A DNA stretch of 40,484 bases from contig QANT01003476.1 of NCBI GenBank assembly GCA_003254885.1, positions 1 to 40,484 of the forward strand, given 5' to 3'. Position 1 is the stretch's first letter. Every line of letters starts with the position of its first letter. Under the pieces are notes generated by a model. The model was not told the origin of the DNA, searched no databases, and saw only the letters and a program-made list of their open reading frames with translations. The position numbers were made by a program, and so were the translations under genes. Positions 11,075 to 21,643 of the stretch are shown piece by piece. The DNA is from Purshia tridentata. Lineage: Eukaryota; Streptophyta; Magnoliopsida; Rosales; Rosaceae.

Positions 11075-12539
11075 CTAAATCCTATCCTCTTCATTTTCGG
11101 ACGTCTAAGCTATTTGGGGTACTCCCTCTTTTAAAAATAAACTTGTTTGGTTGTTGTTGGTTTTGAAGAGAAAAAAGGGGGGTTACCTTGTTCTAGAGAA
11201 AGGTTTCTTTGTTTTGGTTTTGAAAAGAAAAGAGAAAAACTCACGTAGCTAGCCTCAAGTAGCTAGGGTTTTTGAACGAAAATTTGTCTTTAAATCTTGT
11301 TTTATCCTCTTGTTTAGGTAGTTTGTTACTTGCTTTGTTTTGGTAGCTTAAAGTTCAAAAGAGAACAACTTTTCACTTCAGTGCAAGTTTTCTTGAAAAA
11401 GTGTGTTTTCTGACCTTACTGGACAAAAATGGATTTTGTACCATTTGGTATAGAGTTTCAGTCTCAAATTTTTATGGGTGAAACTAGACTCATCAATGAA
11501 TTTTTAGAGACAAGAATAAAGTGAAACAGAGTAGTATTGAACTTGGTATGATTTTTCAAATCTGACTTGAAATTTCCAAAACAAACAGTTTTTCTCTCTG
11601 AGATTATGGGTTTAAAAAAAAGGGGTTTCATTGCTCCTTTAACTTGAAAATTTTTATACAACAACTTAGATGAGCGTACTTTTATTCTAGAAATTTTGAG
11701 AATTATTGGCTAGTTAGAAAAATTGTTAAAATTCATGCAACTTCAGTGCATAGTTTGGTGCATTTTAGAAACTTGGTCTTTAAAAGACAAAAACACAACT
11801 TGTTTCCTAACTTGTTGGGGATGCTTGACCAACTGAAAACCCTTGTTTTTAAACTCAGTTATCAAAATTTGGTTTCTTAAAAGTTTGTGTTTCAATTTGG
11901 TTACAAACCCTTTGAAAGAGTTTTTCTTGGTTTGCCTAGTCTAACTCTAGTGACTTAATGTGTTAGGAGGACAAGCGATGGACTTAGAGCTTTGAGTTTG
12001 GGCAGCCAGGTAGGGGGAGCCGTCCTACTAAAATTAGTTTTCCTATATGTATTTAAACTACTACTTGGTATGCTTGTATTTGCTAAGTGGGTAAGGGACG
12101 AGTTTGTAAATAGGTATAAAATGAGATAACTAAATTTGGAAAGTCGCATTTGCATGCTAGGACAGATTTTAAACTATCGTTAGTTGTTGTTTATATCTTC
12201 GGATTGTGAGGGAAACAAAAGAGAGAATGGGTTAGACAACTTCGTAATGGGGTATAGAGTCATTACTTGTTGTGCTTTACTAACCTAGAATGAGAAGCAT
12301 GAATCCCTTTATACTCGATGATTTAATTATCAAGGGCTGTGCTTCATTCCTGTTGAACTATTTGTTCTCGATGATTTGTGAAATTGAGGCTTGGGGGTTA
12401 TACCTATTTGGAACCTTCACGCTATTTGAACTAATTCACTTTGTGTGATGACTTTCGCCTGAAAAAAATAATACTGCTATGTTTTTAAACTGTTACCGTT
12501 TCGCATTTTAAAACACAAATTTTTCATTTTTTAAAAAGC

Positions 12540-12840
12540 AAAGGTTTTGTATTTTAAAATGCAAAGATTTTGGATTTTAAATCGCAAAGGTTTTGTATTT
12601 AAAAACACACAAATTTTGTACTTTAAATCGCAAGTGTTTGGTATTTCAAGCGCAAAATGTATTTATATTTTTCAAGTACAAATTTTATTATATTTTAAAG
12701 TACAAATTTTATTGTATTTTAAAGTGCAAATTTTATTGTATTTTAAGGTACAAGTTTTAATATATTTTAACGAGCAAATTTTATTGCATTTTAAAGTGCA
12801 AATTTTATTACATTAAAGTATCATATTTTAACATGCAATT
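12540..12840. repeat. Degenerate ~24-bp minisatellite
   Basis: Repeated units built on ATTTTAAAGTGCAAATTTT; the clearest copies are 24 bp apart at about 12680-12810, with more diverged copies before and after. Six-frame translation gives a periodic peptide in the plus direction, which is a by-product of the 24-bp period and not a gene. The array lies inside LTR copy B. Confidence 0.85.
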
Positions 12841-14436
12841 GATATTTTGTTTTAAATTGCAAATGCTTTAAGTTGCAACAGTTACTATATTTTAAAGGCA
12901 AATGTGTTTTGGATTTTTAAATAGCAAGTGTTGTTGAGTTTTAATTTCTATCATTGTTATAGATTCTCCAGTGCATCTATGCTTTGACTAATGAGACTGG
13001 GAGGTGTATTTTTAGGAATACGATATCATGTTATCATGCATATAATACTATCTGTTCATGTGATTTATTGGTATGTTAAAACTAATAAAATTTTTAGTAT
13101 TTGGGCCTTAGCGACTTGAGACGGTGGGTTTTGTTTTGAAACCTTGGGTTCAAATCCCTAAAGCATTGAATGCAATTGGACCCTAGATGATTACATTTTA
13201 CGAGTATGCTAGGAGGGTGACACGCTGTAATTATATCCTATTTTAGGATTGTATGTGCAGCCTCTGTGGGCCTTGTTGGACAATTTGCTATCTGAATTCT
13301 CACTGAAACTTTGAGTGAGAAGAGAGTAGGATATTAAATAGGATAGCCTAAAGGTACTAAGGTCCACTGTTATTTTAAACAGGTTATGGTTGCTATGTGC
13401 TTGAAGCCAGGTACGCTTTCATGACACCATGCACATTGCATGTTCGTGCATGGATTAATTTGGAAATTGATTTATAAATAGATCTAAACCTGTGCATATC
13501 TTGGGATTTGCTAATTAATTGTGCTATGAACTATTTTCATATTGACTGTGGACTTGTTTCTTATTTTGTTCTCTATTTAGTTGCTATGAAATTTTTAAAA
13601 ATTCTAAGAATGTGGACGTGTTCTCTGGGCTTGACTCAAAGTTTTTCCTACACGTGTTTTCTCGAAATCCTTATTTTTAGGTTTTGGGGTGTCAAGCAAG
13701 TAATTATCTATTTTGGTAATGCTCACCCCTACACAGACTTTTTTACAGGTACCCTAGATACTTATTTGGGAAAAGTAAGGATGGTGTCAAGATCTAACGT
13801 TTCAAACCCTGCTTCATCGATTGCTTCACTCCACAGCCTGACAAGCGAGGAGGAGGATCCTTCGATGGTTGAGTGAGTAACTAGTTCTTTTTACTTTAGT
13901 TACGTCTACCTTAGTTCTTGCTCCTTTGTGGTATCCCTTGGCTCATGTTTTGAGTTCTTAAAACGGTTTCTTACTTTACAGGAAAGTGTTTTTCTGAAAC
14001 CCTTATCTTTGAAAGACTTCTTAAACTCCCTCGAACTCTTGAGTTTGGAGTGAAAGCTCGTTCTAAAGTGGATTTGAAGTAGGGTCTATTTCCAACAAAT
14101 GGTTTTCAGTTTTCAAATCTGATTTTGGTTCATAAATCATTTATTTGCTTCTATAGCATTCTTACTTTGTCTCCAACTATTTACAGGTAGAAGAAGTTAA
14201 GTGTGTAGTCTTAACGTTGATGGAATAAAAAGAAAAAAAAAATTTCACGATTTTTCTTCAGTGACTTTCAAAAATCTTTTTGATTTACAAGACATTCTAT
14301 TGCTATGGCGGCTGTTGTTTCTTAAACTTCTAGGCTCTGTTTTGGGACATGACATGTACTATCCTTGTATCTCTGAACCATTGAAGCATTGGTTTCGGTC
14401 CTCCTTGCTACTCCAAAATTCTACAGGATCGAGTGT

Positions 14437-14781
14437 TTAGACCTCTTCAGTACTTTCCAATTCCTCGATCACTTCCAATTCTCCTCTTGGCCACATTGGC
14501 TTATCCGGTGGAAACAACTCCCAAGGGCTCTCGTATCCTTCATCTCCATACCACATTTCGATTTCTATCTCAGGTTCCTCCTTAGGTTCCTCAAATTGCA
14601 ACTCATCCGAGGACTCCTTTTCAGTTTCCTCATTCTTTGTGAAGCTGTCAGCTTCTCCTTCTATTTCCAATTTTGCTTCCTCCTCTCCCTCTGAATCTCT
14701 CTCACCCATCTCCCTGAGTAGTTCCTCTCTCGCTACGATTTCGCTCTCAGTAGTGGAGGTACTGTGGTAGGACCTAGTCAA
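14437..14781 (-). CDS. Acidic N-terminal gag-like reading frame of the outer LTR element
   Basis: An open frame of 114 codons, rich in Glu and Asp, especially from residue 25 to 75, with a proline-rich tail (PPDKPMWPRGE). It begins about 180 bp after the primer binding site on the same strand, the position of gag, so I read it as the N-terminal part of the element's gag or a gag-leading ORF. It ends in TAA about 80 bp before the edge of the inserted plus-strand LTR, so the stop is not caused by that insertion. No conserved domain is evident. Acidic composition alone does not prove function. Confidence 0.5.
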   Translation of the reverse strand: MTRSYHSTSTTESEIVAREELLREMGERDSEGEEEAKLEIEGEADSFTKNEETEKESSDELQFEEPKEEPEIEIEMWYGDEGYESPWELFPPDKPMWPRGELEVIEELESTEEV

Positions 14782-14962
14782 GAGTAAGAGAAAAGAAATT
14801 TTTAGAATGACTCAGAATTTTGAAAACACTTTAGGAAGACAAAGATGCTTAAGTCGAAATGTCTTAAAAATTTAACTAATTACATAAACATCATAATGAT
14901 TGTCATGCAATTTTGACACTTCTATCTAATAGTATAAGCACATGTTCAAGATCCTTGACCAT

Positions 14963-14974
14963 GCTTTGATACCA
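14963..14974 (-). other. Primer binding site of the outer LTR element
   Basis: On the minus strand it reads TGGTATCAAAGC, one base different from the usual initiator Met-tRNA complement TGGTATCAGAGC. It is seven bases from the TGACA terminus of a relic LTR end at 14982-15000, which resembles the end of LTR copy A (TTTTGGG..TGACA). Beyond 15000 the LTR is lost. Confidence 0.7.
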
Positions 14975-15000
14975 CTTAAAGTGTCATTTCCCAAAAATTT

Positions 15001-15190
15001 AAAAGATTGAATACGATTTTGGTCTCTGTGTTTTACCTTGAAAAAAAAATTGGTCCCTATGTTTTTAAAATTCTAATTTTGGTCCTTGGGTCTTACTCAA
15101 TTGGCAATTCTAGGACAATTAAAAATTTCTGTTGGATGCCATCAAAAACTATCGTCAATATATCCTTAGTGTTGAACCCTTTTTTATTAT
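15001..15190. repeat. MULE-type MITE terminus fragment
   Basis: Contains the phrases 'ttttggtctctgtgtttta', 'ttggtccctatg' and 'ttttggtccttggg', typical of long-TIR MITE ends in plants. No matching inverted partner was found in the next kilobase. It truncates the 5' LTR of the element to its left. The stretch 15191-15555 holds nothing I can name. Confidence 0.45.
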
Positions 15191-15912
15191 TATCTATTAT
15201 CAAAGAAACAAAGCAAAATTAGTAATGAAAGAGTTATGATGTTGTTATCCTCGTAGTGGTTTGAACTTTTCGGAATATTTGATATCTCTGAATTGTTCTC
15301 CCAAATTGTGAGGTTAGGGTTTTGTAAGAGAATATTACTGTAAGTTTAGAACCAAGGGATTGAAGAGCTGTCTGACATTGAACTGAAGGTCGATGATGAT
15401 ACATGATGGACTTGATTGAGGGCCATTTAATCAAGGTGAGTCACGTGTGTATACTGTTTGTACATTGTGGTTTTAGAAAATTTATAAGAAAAAAGTAGGG
15501 GTTTTTAGTCTTTGACGTTTACTAAAGTCAAGATTGGGTGGGTAAGAACCATAAGGCCATGTTTGGTATGCCTTATAAGATAGTATAATATCGTACAAGA
15601 TTGTATAGCATTGTATAGCATTGTACTATATAGTATTGCTTTGAATACTATCAAGTGTTTGGTATTGTACATGATTAAAAGGTGAATAAAATTATAATTT
15701 ATTTGGTGTTATAATATATAGTATAGTACTGTACTATTTTTATTTTAGTTTTTATAAACCATCCAAAATAAAGTACATTTGGCTAAAGACATACTAAATT
15801 TAATGTAAGAATAAAATAAAATTTCAAACAATATAAAGTACAGTGCAAGTGACTAATACATACATAACAAAATGATCCAAAACAATTAATTAAAAAATCA
15901 TCAAACACAGCT

Positions 15913-16330
15913 CTATTGTGCAAACAACGTACGCACAAACTCCTTTCTCATCGAACCTTCTAATGTCATGAAAGTCCTCTCATTATGTGGCTTCTTTAAA
16001 ATCAAATTCAAAGCATCAATTTGGTTATTGAGAGACAAGCTCATCTTTCCCAACTCAGCAAGTATCTTCTGCTCATCTTCCAATCCCTTAACAAAGCTAG
16101 CCTTTAAACACCTTAGCTATTTCACTTGAATAACCGCTCAGCTAGTAGAGACAGTTGAAGTTGAGTTCGTTCTAGGCAAAGAACAAGAAAAAGAATTAGT
16201 CAGTTCGACCTCATTTTCTTCATTGTCATCAATGTGCACTTCATTGGCCATCTTACAAAGAGTTTGTGCTTCTCTCCCGGTTGCTTGATCTTTCCCAAAT
16301 ATAATTTCCAACCTCTCATAAATTGGAATT
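15913..16330 (-). pseudogene. Harbinger Myb/SANT-like ORF1, C-terminal part
   Basis: The minus strand reads ERLEIIFGKDQATGREAQT, then MANEVHIDDNEENEVELTNSF and a Ser/Thr-rich linker, followed after stops and a frame change by LVKGLEDEQKILAELGKMSLSLNNQIDA-type helical sequence (given here in part) up to a stop at 15913. The IFGKDQATG and MANEVHIDD blocks are characteristic of the plant Myb/SANT-like DNA-binding proteins encoded beside Harbinger transposases and of their domesticated relatives. Several stops show it is dead. The normal role is binding transposon ends and bringing the transposase into the nucleus. Confidence 0.6.
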
Positions 16331-17089
16331 TATTTTCCTTACATACCTTTTGCATCCTTGTTGTGCTGCAAGGAAAATAAAAGATTAACCAAAATCCCAG
16401 CAGCAAGCCAACAACAACATAGAAACTAAGGCACATCATTAATATGTACACTACCAAACAAGATGAATTTATTTTTATCACTCAAGCATTTAAGTATCCA
16501 ATTTCTCTTTGTCATGTTAATTGTTAACAAATTATTCTTGGATAGAATACCAGCATATTGGGATATAAATTATAAAAAAAATTTATATAAAGCCCTGCTA
16601 CAATTTTATTTATTTATTTACTATGTATATACTATATTAAACAACCCCAACAAGCGCCATTATTACAAAGTAGAATCCCAAAGAACTTAAAGAACAAGAT
16701 TCCTGGACTAGACCCTCATCTCTAGCTACTTGCTTAAAGTTGGTAATGCTAAAGCACCAAAACAATGATCAAATGGAAACCAAACACGTTCTGGAATTTC
16801 AGAGTTGATATGAATACAATACAATTAGCTCCTCATAATTCCTGCATCTAATAACTATACTATGTGAGAAACACAACATGCCAATGGCATTTAAGTATAA
16901 TAGCAATACCACTCTTAAGAATAAGGGTAGAGAGTTAGTTTCAGAGATTCAATCCTTGCTGGGTGTTTATGTTTTGTTCTTGTTGATTTTTTATTATATT
17001 AAAAGAAAAAAGCAAGAAAACATGTGGGGTTTTTGTAGCATCAACTGCACCAGCAAATAGGAAATTGAAATATAAGAATAGAAGAGCAT

Positions 17090-17215
17090 TTCATAAAGAA
17101 GAAAGAAAGAATTCATCACTGTCAACCTCAATGCATTTTTTAGCATCATTCCACCCAAATCCACTTTTGTTAATCATGTCATAAATTATCTCATGTGTTT
17201 TCACTATTGTAATAT
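17090..17215 (-). pseudogene. Harbinger Myb/SANT-like ORF1, N-terminal exon remnant
   Basis: Minus-strand reading with MINKSGFGWNDAKKCIEVD, matching the segment of Myb/SANT-like proteins that ends the DNA-binding domain (consensus SGFGWDD..K.V..). It lies upstream of the C-terminal piece on the same strand, in the correct order, so both probably belong to one gene with a degraded intron between them. Confidence 0.55.
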
Positions 17216-17339
17216 CCTTCATCAGGAACAGACCCCAAACTATGCCTATTGTGATAAAAAGGCATAGTTTCCGATGCCAATTAGCATTATAGTCATGATT
17301 TATATAATGGTGCGTTTGATAAGGGTTTTTATTTCTATA

Positions 17340-19560
17340 AATTCACATATCCTCTAAAACTGTAACTCCTTAGCCATTGGGTCCCACACCTTTAAGCCAT
17401 GCTCATTACTTTGGTTGGATGATAATGGCTTGAACCAAGCCGAAATAAGCCAGCATGACCTGTCAACTCACTCTTTCTTTGCTTTCATGGTTGTGAACCA
17501 TAATATACCCATTTTCTAACCGTGAAATATACAAATTGTTTTTATTTTTTTAATATTCTTCACCTTTGCCTTTCACTGTCTTCTATCTGTGTCATACTTC
17601 CATTAAAATTAAATATACAATTGCTTGAATCTTGTTTCATATACAATAATAGATGATAATATATATTCTTATAATAATGCTTCTTCATTGAACAATATAT
17701 ATTAAGTTGCAATAAAAAAATAAAGAGAAAACATTCAAGTTATAGACACATTTGCTTCAAAATATTGATGGGTCAATAATTATATATTATGTTCAACAAA
17801 ATAACTTATATATTTACATCCAAAATATATCTAAAATACAAATACTTCATAAAATAAACACTTCATTAAAATTATGATAATCAATTCCAAATACAAATTA
17901 AATCACATTTTGAAGAGTTAAAAAAAGGTAAATAACAAAATGCAATCCAAAACATATTAAATATGTTACATAAGTACCAAAATCTCCTAACCATCTACTA
18001 GCCTAGCTCCCATGCAGCCATTGGATCTACCATAGTCCCGCTCGTGGCTTTCCCTAAAGGATGAAAATTAAGAAGTAACAAAGGTATTAGTATTAGTAGT
18101 ATATATATAGTAACTACTTGGATTTAGATTATATAGGTGACTTGGTCAATTGCAATACTCTAGTAGTTACTCTATATAGTATTAGTAGTATGGTATTAGT
18201 TAATTTGAACTTTGGCTTATTGCTTGAATTGAAAATTACCTTCAATTAAAAAAGTATCCCATCATTACTCTTCCCAAATGCACAAATAAGAAATAGAAGG
18301 ACAAACTTTTGCTCATATTTAAATTTCCATTCAGAAAGTTCCTACAAAAGCCAGGAAGACCATGATTAAATAATAATAAAAATTGTTCATAATAGTGAAA
18401 TAAACAGTAATGGAAACATCAAAAGTTTTGGTTTTTGCTTTGCAAACTTAAATAGGAAAAAGTGAGCAAGGACATAGCTTAAATATATTTGATTTTTTTA
18501 AGAGAGGAAGATGGAGAGGGGGAGAGAGAGATAGAGAATTAGAGGGAGGGAGGGAGGGAGGGAGGGAGAGAGGGAGAGAGAGAGAAAGAGAAAGAGGAAA
18601 TAAAGATTAATTCAAATATACTCATTAAGTTGCAAAAGCATGCTAACCTTTAAGCTAGAACTAGTAGCCGTTGCTGCTCTACCTTACTCCACCTACAAAA
18701 AGATTTATAGACTAATTACTCAAGTATAAAGAGCTATATTTACAAAAAAAAAAAAATTATGAAAAAAGAAGTGGTTAACATAGCATCAATTAGGCAGCAT
18801 TGAACAATGATACTCCACTTACTTTTTTTATTAGCATTGTTTATTGCAGAGCATAAATCTAATAAAATTTTAAGGGGATTGACAAAAAAGTTTAACTTTG
18901 AAGGCCTCATCTTGAAGGTAAAACCCAAATCAAACACAAATAGGCTCAAGGAACTGAGCACTAAAATTGGCCACCTATTTGTTCAAAATATTCAAAAATA
19001 AACTAAACAAAGGATAGAAGTTAAATCTTCAACAAATTTTCTAATCACATTAAACCACTAAGTAATTATTGTCCAGCAGTACTAAAATAAGCAAAACATA
19101 ATTTAAAAAAAGGATGTACCAATCCGCAATTATACAAAGTCAATTTTAATGTATAGAATTCAAGAAAGCAAGAAATTCCATGGATGTGTGTGTAAGTTTA
19201 CAATCATAGAATTGGTCTTTTATGATTCTGCAATTGCTTATCTTATAAACAATTTAAAGCTCAATCAGTGTTTCCTCTTCACCTTTTCACTTTTTATTTC
19301 ACGTATGAATGAAGAAACCCTTACTTCTTTAGTAGCTTTTCTACAAAGAGTAAAACATTGTACTCTACCAATCAATACACTCGATACCAATCATAAATGA
19401 AAAACAAACAAAACAAGCAAACTCCAAAGAGCCTCCCTCAACTAGTAAGCTCCTAAGTCATGAAACAACATGCAAATAACGACTGAAACACTGAATTGAA
19501 CCATACAGTATCAGACATTTAACAACAAAATGTGTTAACCATTTCTGAATTGGTGCCAAT
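17340..19560. other. AT-rich region without recognised genes
   Basis: No coding evidence. A short imperfect hairpin lies at about 18100-18175 (tatatagtaactact and its complement). Phrases like 'gcccatgcagccattggatc' near 18010 could be decayed transposon coding sequence but cannot be placed. A GA-rich repeat is listed separately. The short open frames here show no conserved motif. Confidence 0.5.
18505..18598. repeat. GA/GGGA microsatellite
   Basis: Purine-only tract with GA dinucleotides and five consecutive GGGA/GGAG units. Such tracts are prone to length change and can bind GAGA-type factors, but no gene is adjacent. Confidence 0.9.
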
Positions 19561-19588
19561 TTAAATAAAAACACAGTGTCCATTGTAC

Positions 19589-19628
19589 ATCACTTTATCT
19601 TGTGTGTGTCCACACAAGATAAAGTGAT
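19589..19628. repeat. Perfect 18-bp inverted repeat at the edge of the truncated Sirevirus
   Basis: Arms ATCACTTTATCTTGTGTG (19589-19606) and its exact complement (19611-19628) are separated by TGTC. It lies just before the first recognisable copia sequence. It could be a deletion-repair junction or a small hairpin of unknown origin. Confidence 0.85.
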
Positions 19629-19663
19629 ATAATTAGATAAGAAAATACCTAAGATAAAGCACC

Positions 19664-21643
19664 TTAGAGTGTTTGGGAGTACATGTTATATCCTGAAGGA
19701 TAGAACTTGGGTAAATTTGATCTAAAGAGTAATGAAGGATTGATCTTAGGATATTCATCAAATAGTAGAACCTTGAGAGTGTTTAATTTGAGAATCAACT
19801 CTATGATCGAATCTTTCAATGTGAAAATAAATGATCACAATGCTCTCCTCGAATTGGCTGAGGATGAGGATGAGCTGTTTCCACAATCGAATGACAAAAA
19901 GGATGTTGTGCGTGAAAAAGGAACTAAGGCTGAAAGTGATGTGTCTGCTGATGACACGTCTGATAAGTGAGCAACTGACCAAAATGACAAAACTCTAAGA
20001 GAAAAATCTTACAAGCCAAGATGGGTTAGCTGTAACCATAAGGATAGTGAGATTTTAGGGTCTCTTGATCAGCCAGTTAGAACTAGGCAGCAAATGGCAA
20101 GTGAGATTGTGCATGTGTGTTATGTGTCTATGATAGAACCAAAGAACATTAAGGAAGCTCTAAACCATGAGGAATGGGTTAGTGCAATGTATAAGGGGTT
20201 AAATCAATTTCAAAGAAATCAAGTGTGGATATTTGTAGAAAGACCAACCAAAACATATGTCAAAAGAACCAAGCGGATTTTTAAGAATAAGTCTGATGAG
20301 TGTGGAAATGTAATTAGGAACAAAGCTAAACTTGTTGCACAAGGGTATTCACAATTACAGGGTGTAGATTTTGATGAGACATTTGCTCCTGTAGCTAGGT
20401 TAGAGTCGGTTAGGTTGCTTTGTGCGATTGCATGTCATTTAAAGTACAAATTGTACCAAATGGATGTCAAAATAGCCTTTTTGAATGGTTACTTGAATAA
20501 GGAGGTATTTGTAGAACAACCAAAGGGATTTGAGGATCCTCATATACCAAGAAAAGCCCTCTATGGACTCAAGTAAGCTTCAAGAGCTTGGTATGAAAGA
20601 CTCACCTCTCATTTGTTGTCCAAAGGGTATCAAAGAGGTTCGGTTGACAAGACCTTCTTTATGAGAAAATTCAAAAATGATGTTTTAATTGCTCAAGTGT
20701 ATGTGGATGATATTGTCTTTGGATCCACATTCGAGATTCATGTTAATAACTTAATGAAATCATGTCTAATGAATTTGAGATGAGCTTAGTGGTTGAAATG
20801 AATTTTTTCTTGAGTTTGCAAGTTAAACAAGAGGCATGTGGGATCTTTATTTCACAAGCCAAGTATTCTAGAAACCTTATTAAAAAGTTTGGCTTAGAAT
20901 CCTCAAAAGTAGCCACTACCCCAATGAGCAAAAGTGTCAAACTTCATAGGGACTCATGTGGTGAGATTGTGGATCATACCCTTTATAGAAGCATGATTGG
21001 TAGCCTCCTTTAACTCACGGCCAGTAGGCCAAACATCTCATTTGCTGTAGGTGTTTGTGCTAGGTTTCAAAGCGACCCTAAAAATTCTCATTTATTTGCC
21101 ATTAAGAGGATAATCAAGTATGTGAATGGTACTCTAAATTATGGACTATAGTACACTCATGATACTAATTCCAAACTTATTGGTATTAGTGACTCCAATT
21201 AGGTCGAGTGCAGCGATGACTTAAAAAACACATCGGGTGGGGCTTTTTATGTTGGAAACAATTTGGTTTCAAGGCATAGCAAGAAACAGAACTCTGTTTC
21301 TTTGTTAACTAGAGAGGCAGAATACATTGCATTAGGCGGTTGTTGCACTCAATTGATATGGATGAAACAAATGTTGGTAGATTATGGCATTATTGATGAA
21401 TCTTTTCTCATTTATTGTGATAACATGAGTGCAATTGACATTTCCAATAACCTGGCCTAACATTCAAGAACCAAATATATAGACATAAGACAACATTTTT
21501 TTAGGAATCTTGTTGAGGGTGGCTCACTTATTTTACATTATGTTCCCTTCGAGAAACAATTGGCTGATATTTTCACCAAAGCTTTGAAATCTCCAAAGTA
21601 TATTGGTTTGAGGAAATCTATTAGCATTTGTGCCAATAGTTGA
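19664..21643 (+). pseudogene. Sirevirus-like pol, truncated and broken
   Basis: Integrase C-terminal part at about 19664-19970 (CYILKDR, then LGYSSNSRTLRVFN), a linker, RT from about 20130 to 21010 (RNKAKLVAQGYSQ, DETFAPVARLES, MDVKIAFLNG), the catalytic YVDD at 20700-20711, and RNase H from about 21130 to 21643 (TREAEYIALGGC, IYCDNMSAID, ADIFTKAL). Damage: a stop replaces the Gln after ALYGLK at about 20575, others lie near 21013 and 21150, a stop takes the place of the Trp after the first RNase H aspartate, and there is a frame change near 20760. Catalytic aspartates of RT remain. Without gag, protease and integrase it could not act by itself even if repaired by recombination. Confidence 0.9.

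Larger units (their letters stand above)
9846..14354 (+). mobile_element. Solo LTR (copy B), ~4.5 kb, same family, opposite orientation
   Basis: It starts TATGAGATCCTTGG, a G-to-A variant of the TG start of copy A, and ends TTTTGGGACATGACA, against TTTTGGGGCGTGACA in copy A. No gag, primer binding site or polypurine tract accompanies it in plus orientation, so it reads as a solo LTR left by LTR-LTR recombination. Flanking pentamers are CATAC (9841-9845) and TGTAC (14355-14359). Both are one deamination away from CGTAC, fitting an old 5-bp target duplication that contained a CpG. A short plus reading frame with MVSRSNVSNPASS lies at 13781-13876 and is of unknown meaning. The 3' boundary rests on a short match and the inferred duplication, so it is less sure than the start. 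Confidence 0.55.
7190..15000 (-). mobile_element. Nested LTR retrotransposon complex, gag-only outer element
   Basis: On the minus strand the outer element has a relic of the 5' LTR end (14982-15000), a primer binding site, an acidic gag-like reading frame (14781-14437), a second gag-like stretch (9778-9321), a polypurine tract and a 3' LTR (9159-7190). Between the two gag parts lies a 4.5 kb plus-strand LTR of the same family. Removing it leaves an internal domain of only about 1.3 kb, with no protease, integrase, RT or RNase H that I can find. Large LTRs around a short pol-less interior resemble LARD-type non-autonomous elements. The gag wording (EYAGKFEEIARAY) is typical of Ty3-gypsy. The 5' LTR is cut off by other repeat DNA beyond 15000. 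Confidence 0.65.
15556..17330 (-). mobile_element. Relic of a PIF/Harbinger-type transposon region
   Basis: The left edge carries GGCCATGTTTGGTATGCC, the wording of Harbinger terminal repeats, preceded by TAA. Two separated minus-strand pieces resemble the Myb/SANT-like accessory protein (ORF1) of these elements. I found neither the DDE transposase nor a convincing right terminal repeat, so the limits are uncertain, and the AT-rich parts between (16370-17090) are unassigned. Confidence 0.5.

Noticed and set aside
12547..12816. 89-codon open frame with a periodic peptide
   Set aside because: The period comes from the 24-bp minisatellite; there is no start context or conserved sequence.
13095..13165. 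tRNA-like A and B boxes (GGTTCAAATCC at about 13147) suggesting a SINE
   Set aside because: The A-box match is weak, no poly-A/T tail or target duplication follows, and the sequence lies inside LTR copy B.
13508..13876. 122-codon plus-strand open frame in LTR copy B
   Set aside because: Only the last ~30 codons look coding-like, and no family is recognised; it is noted under the LTR entry.
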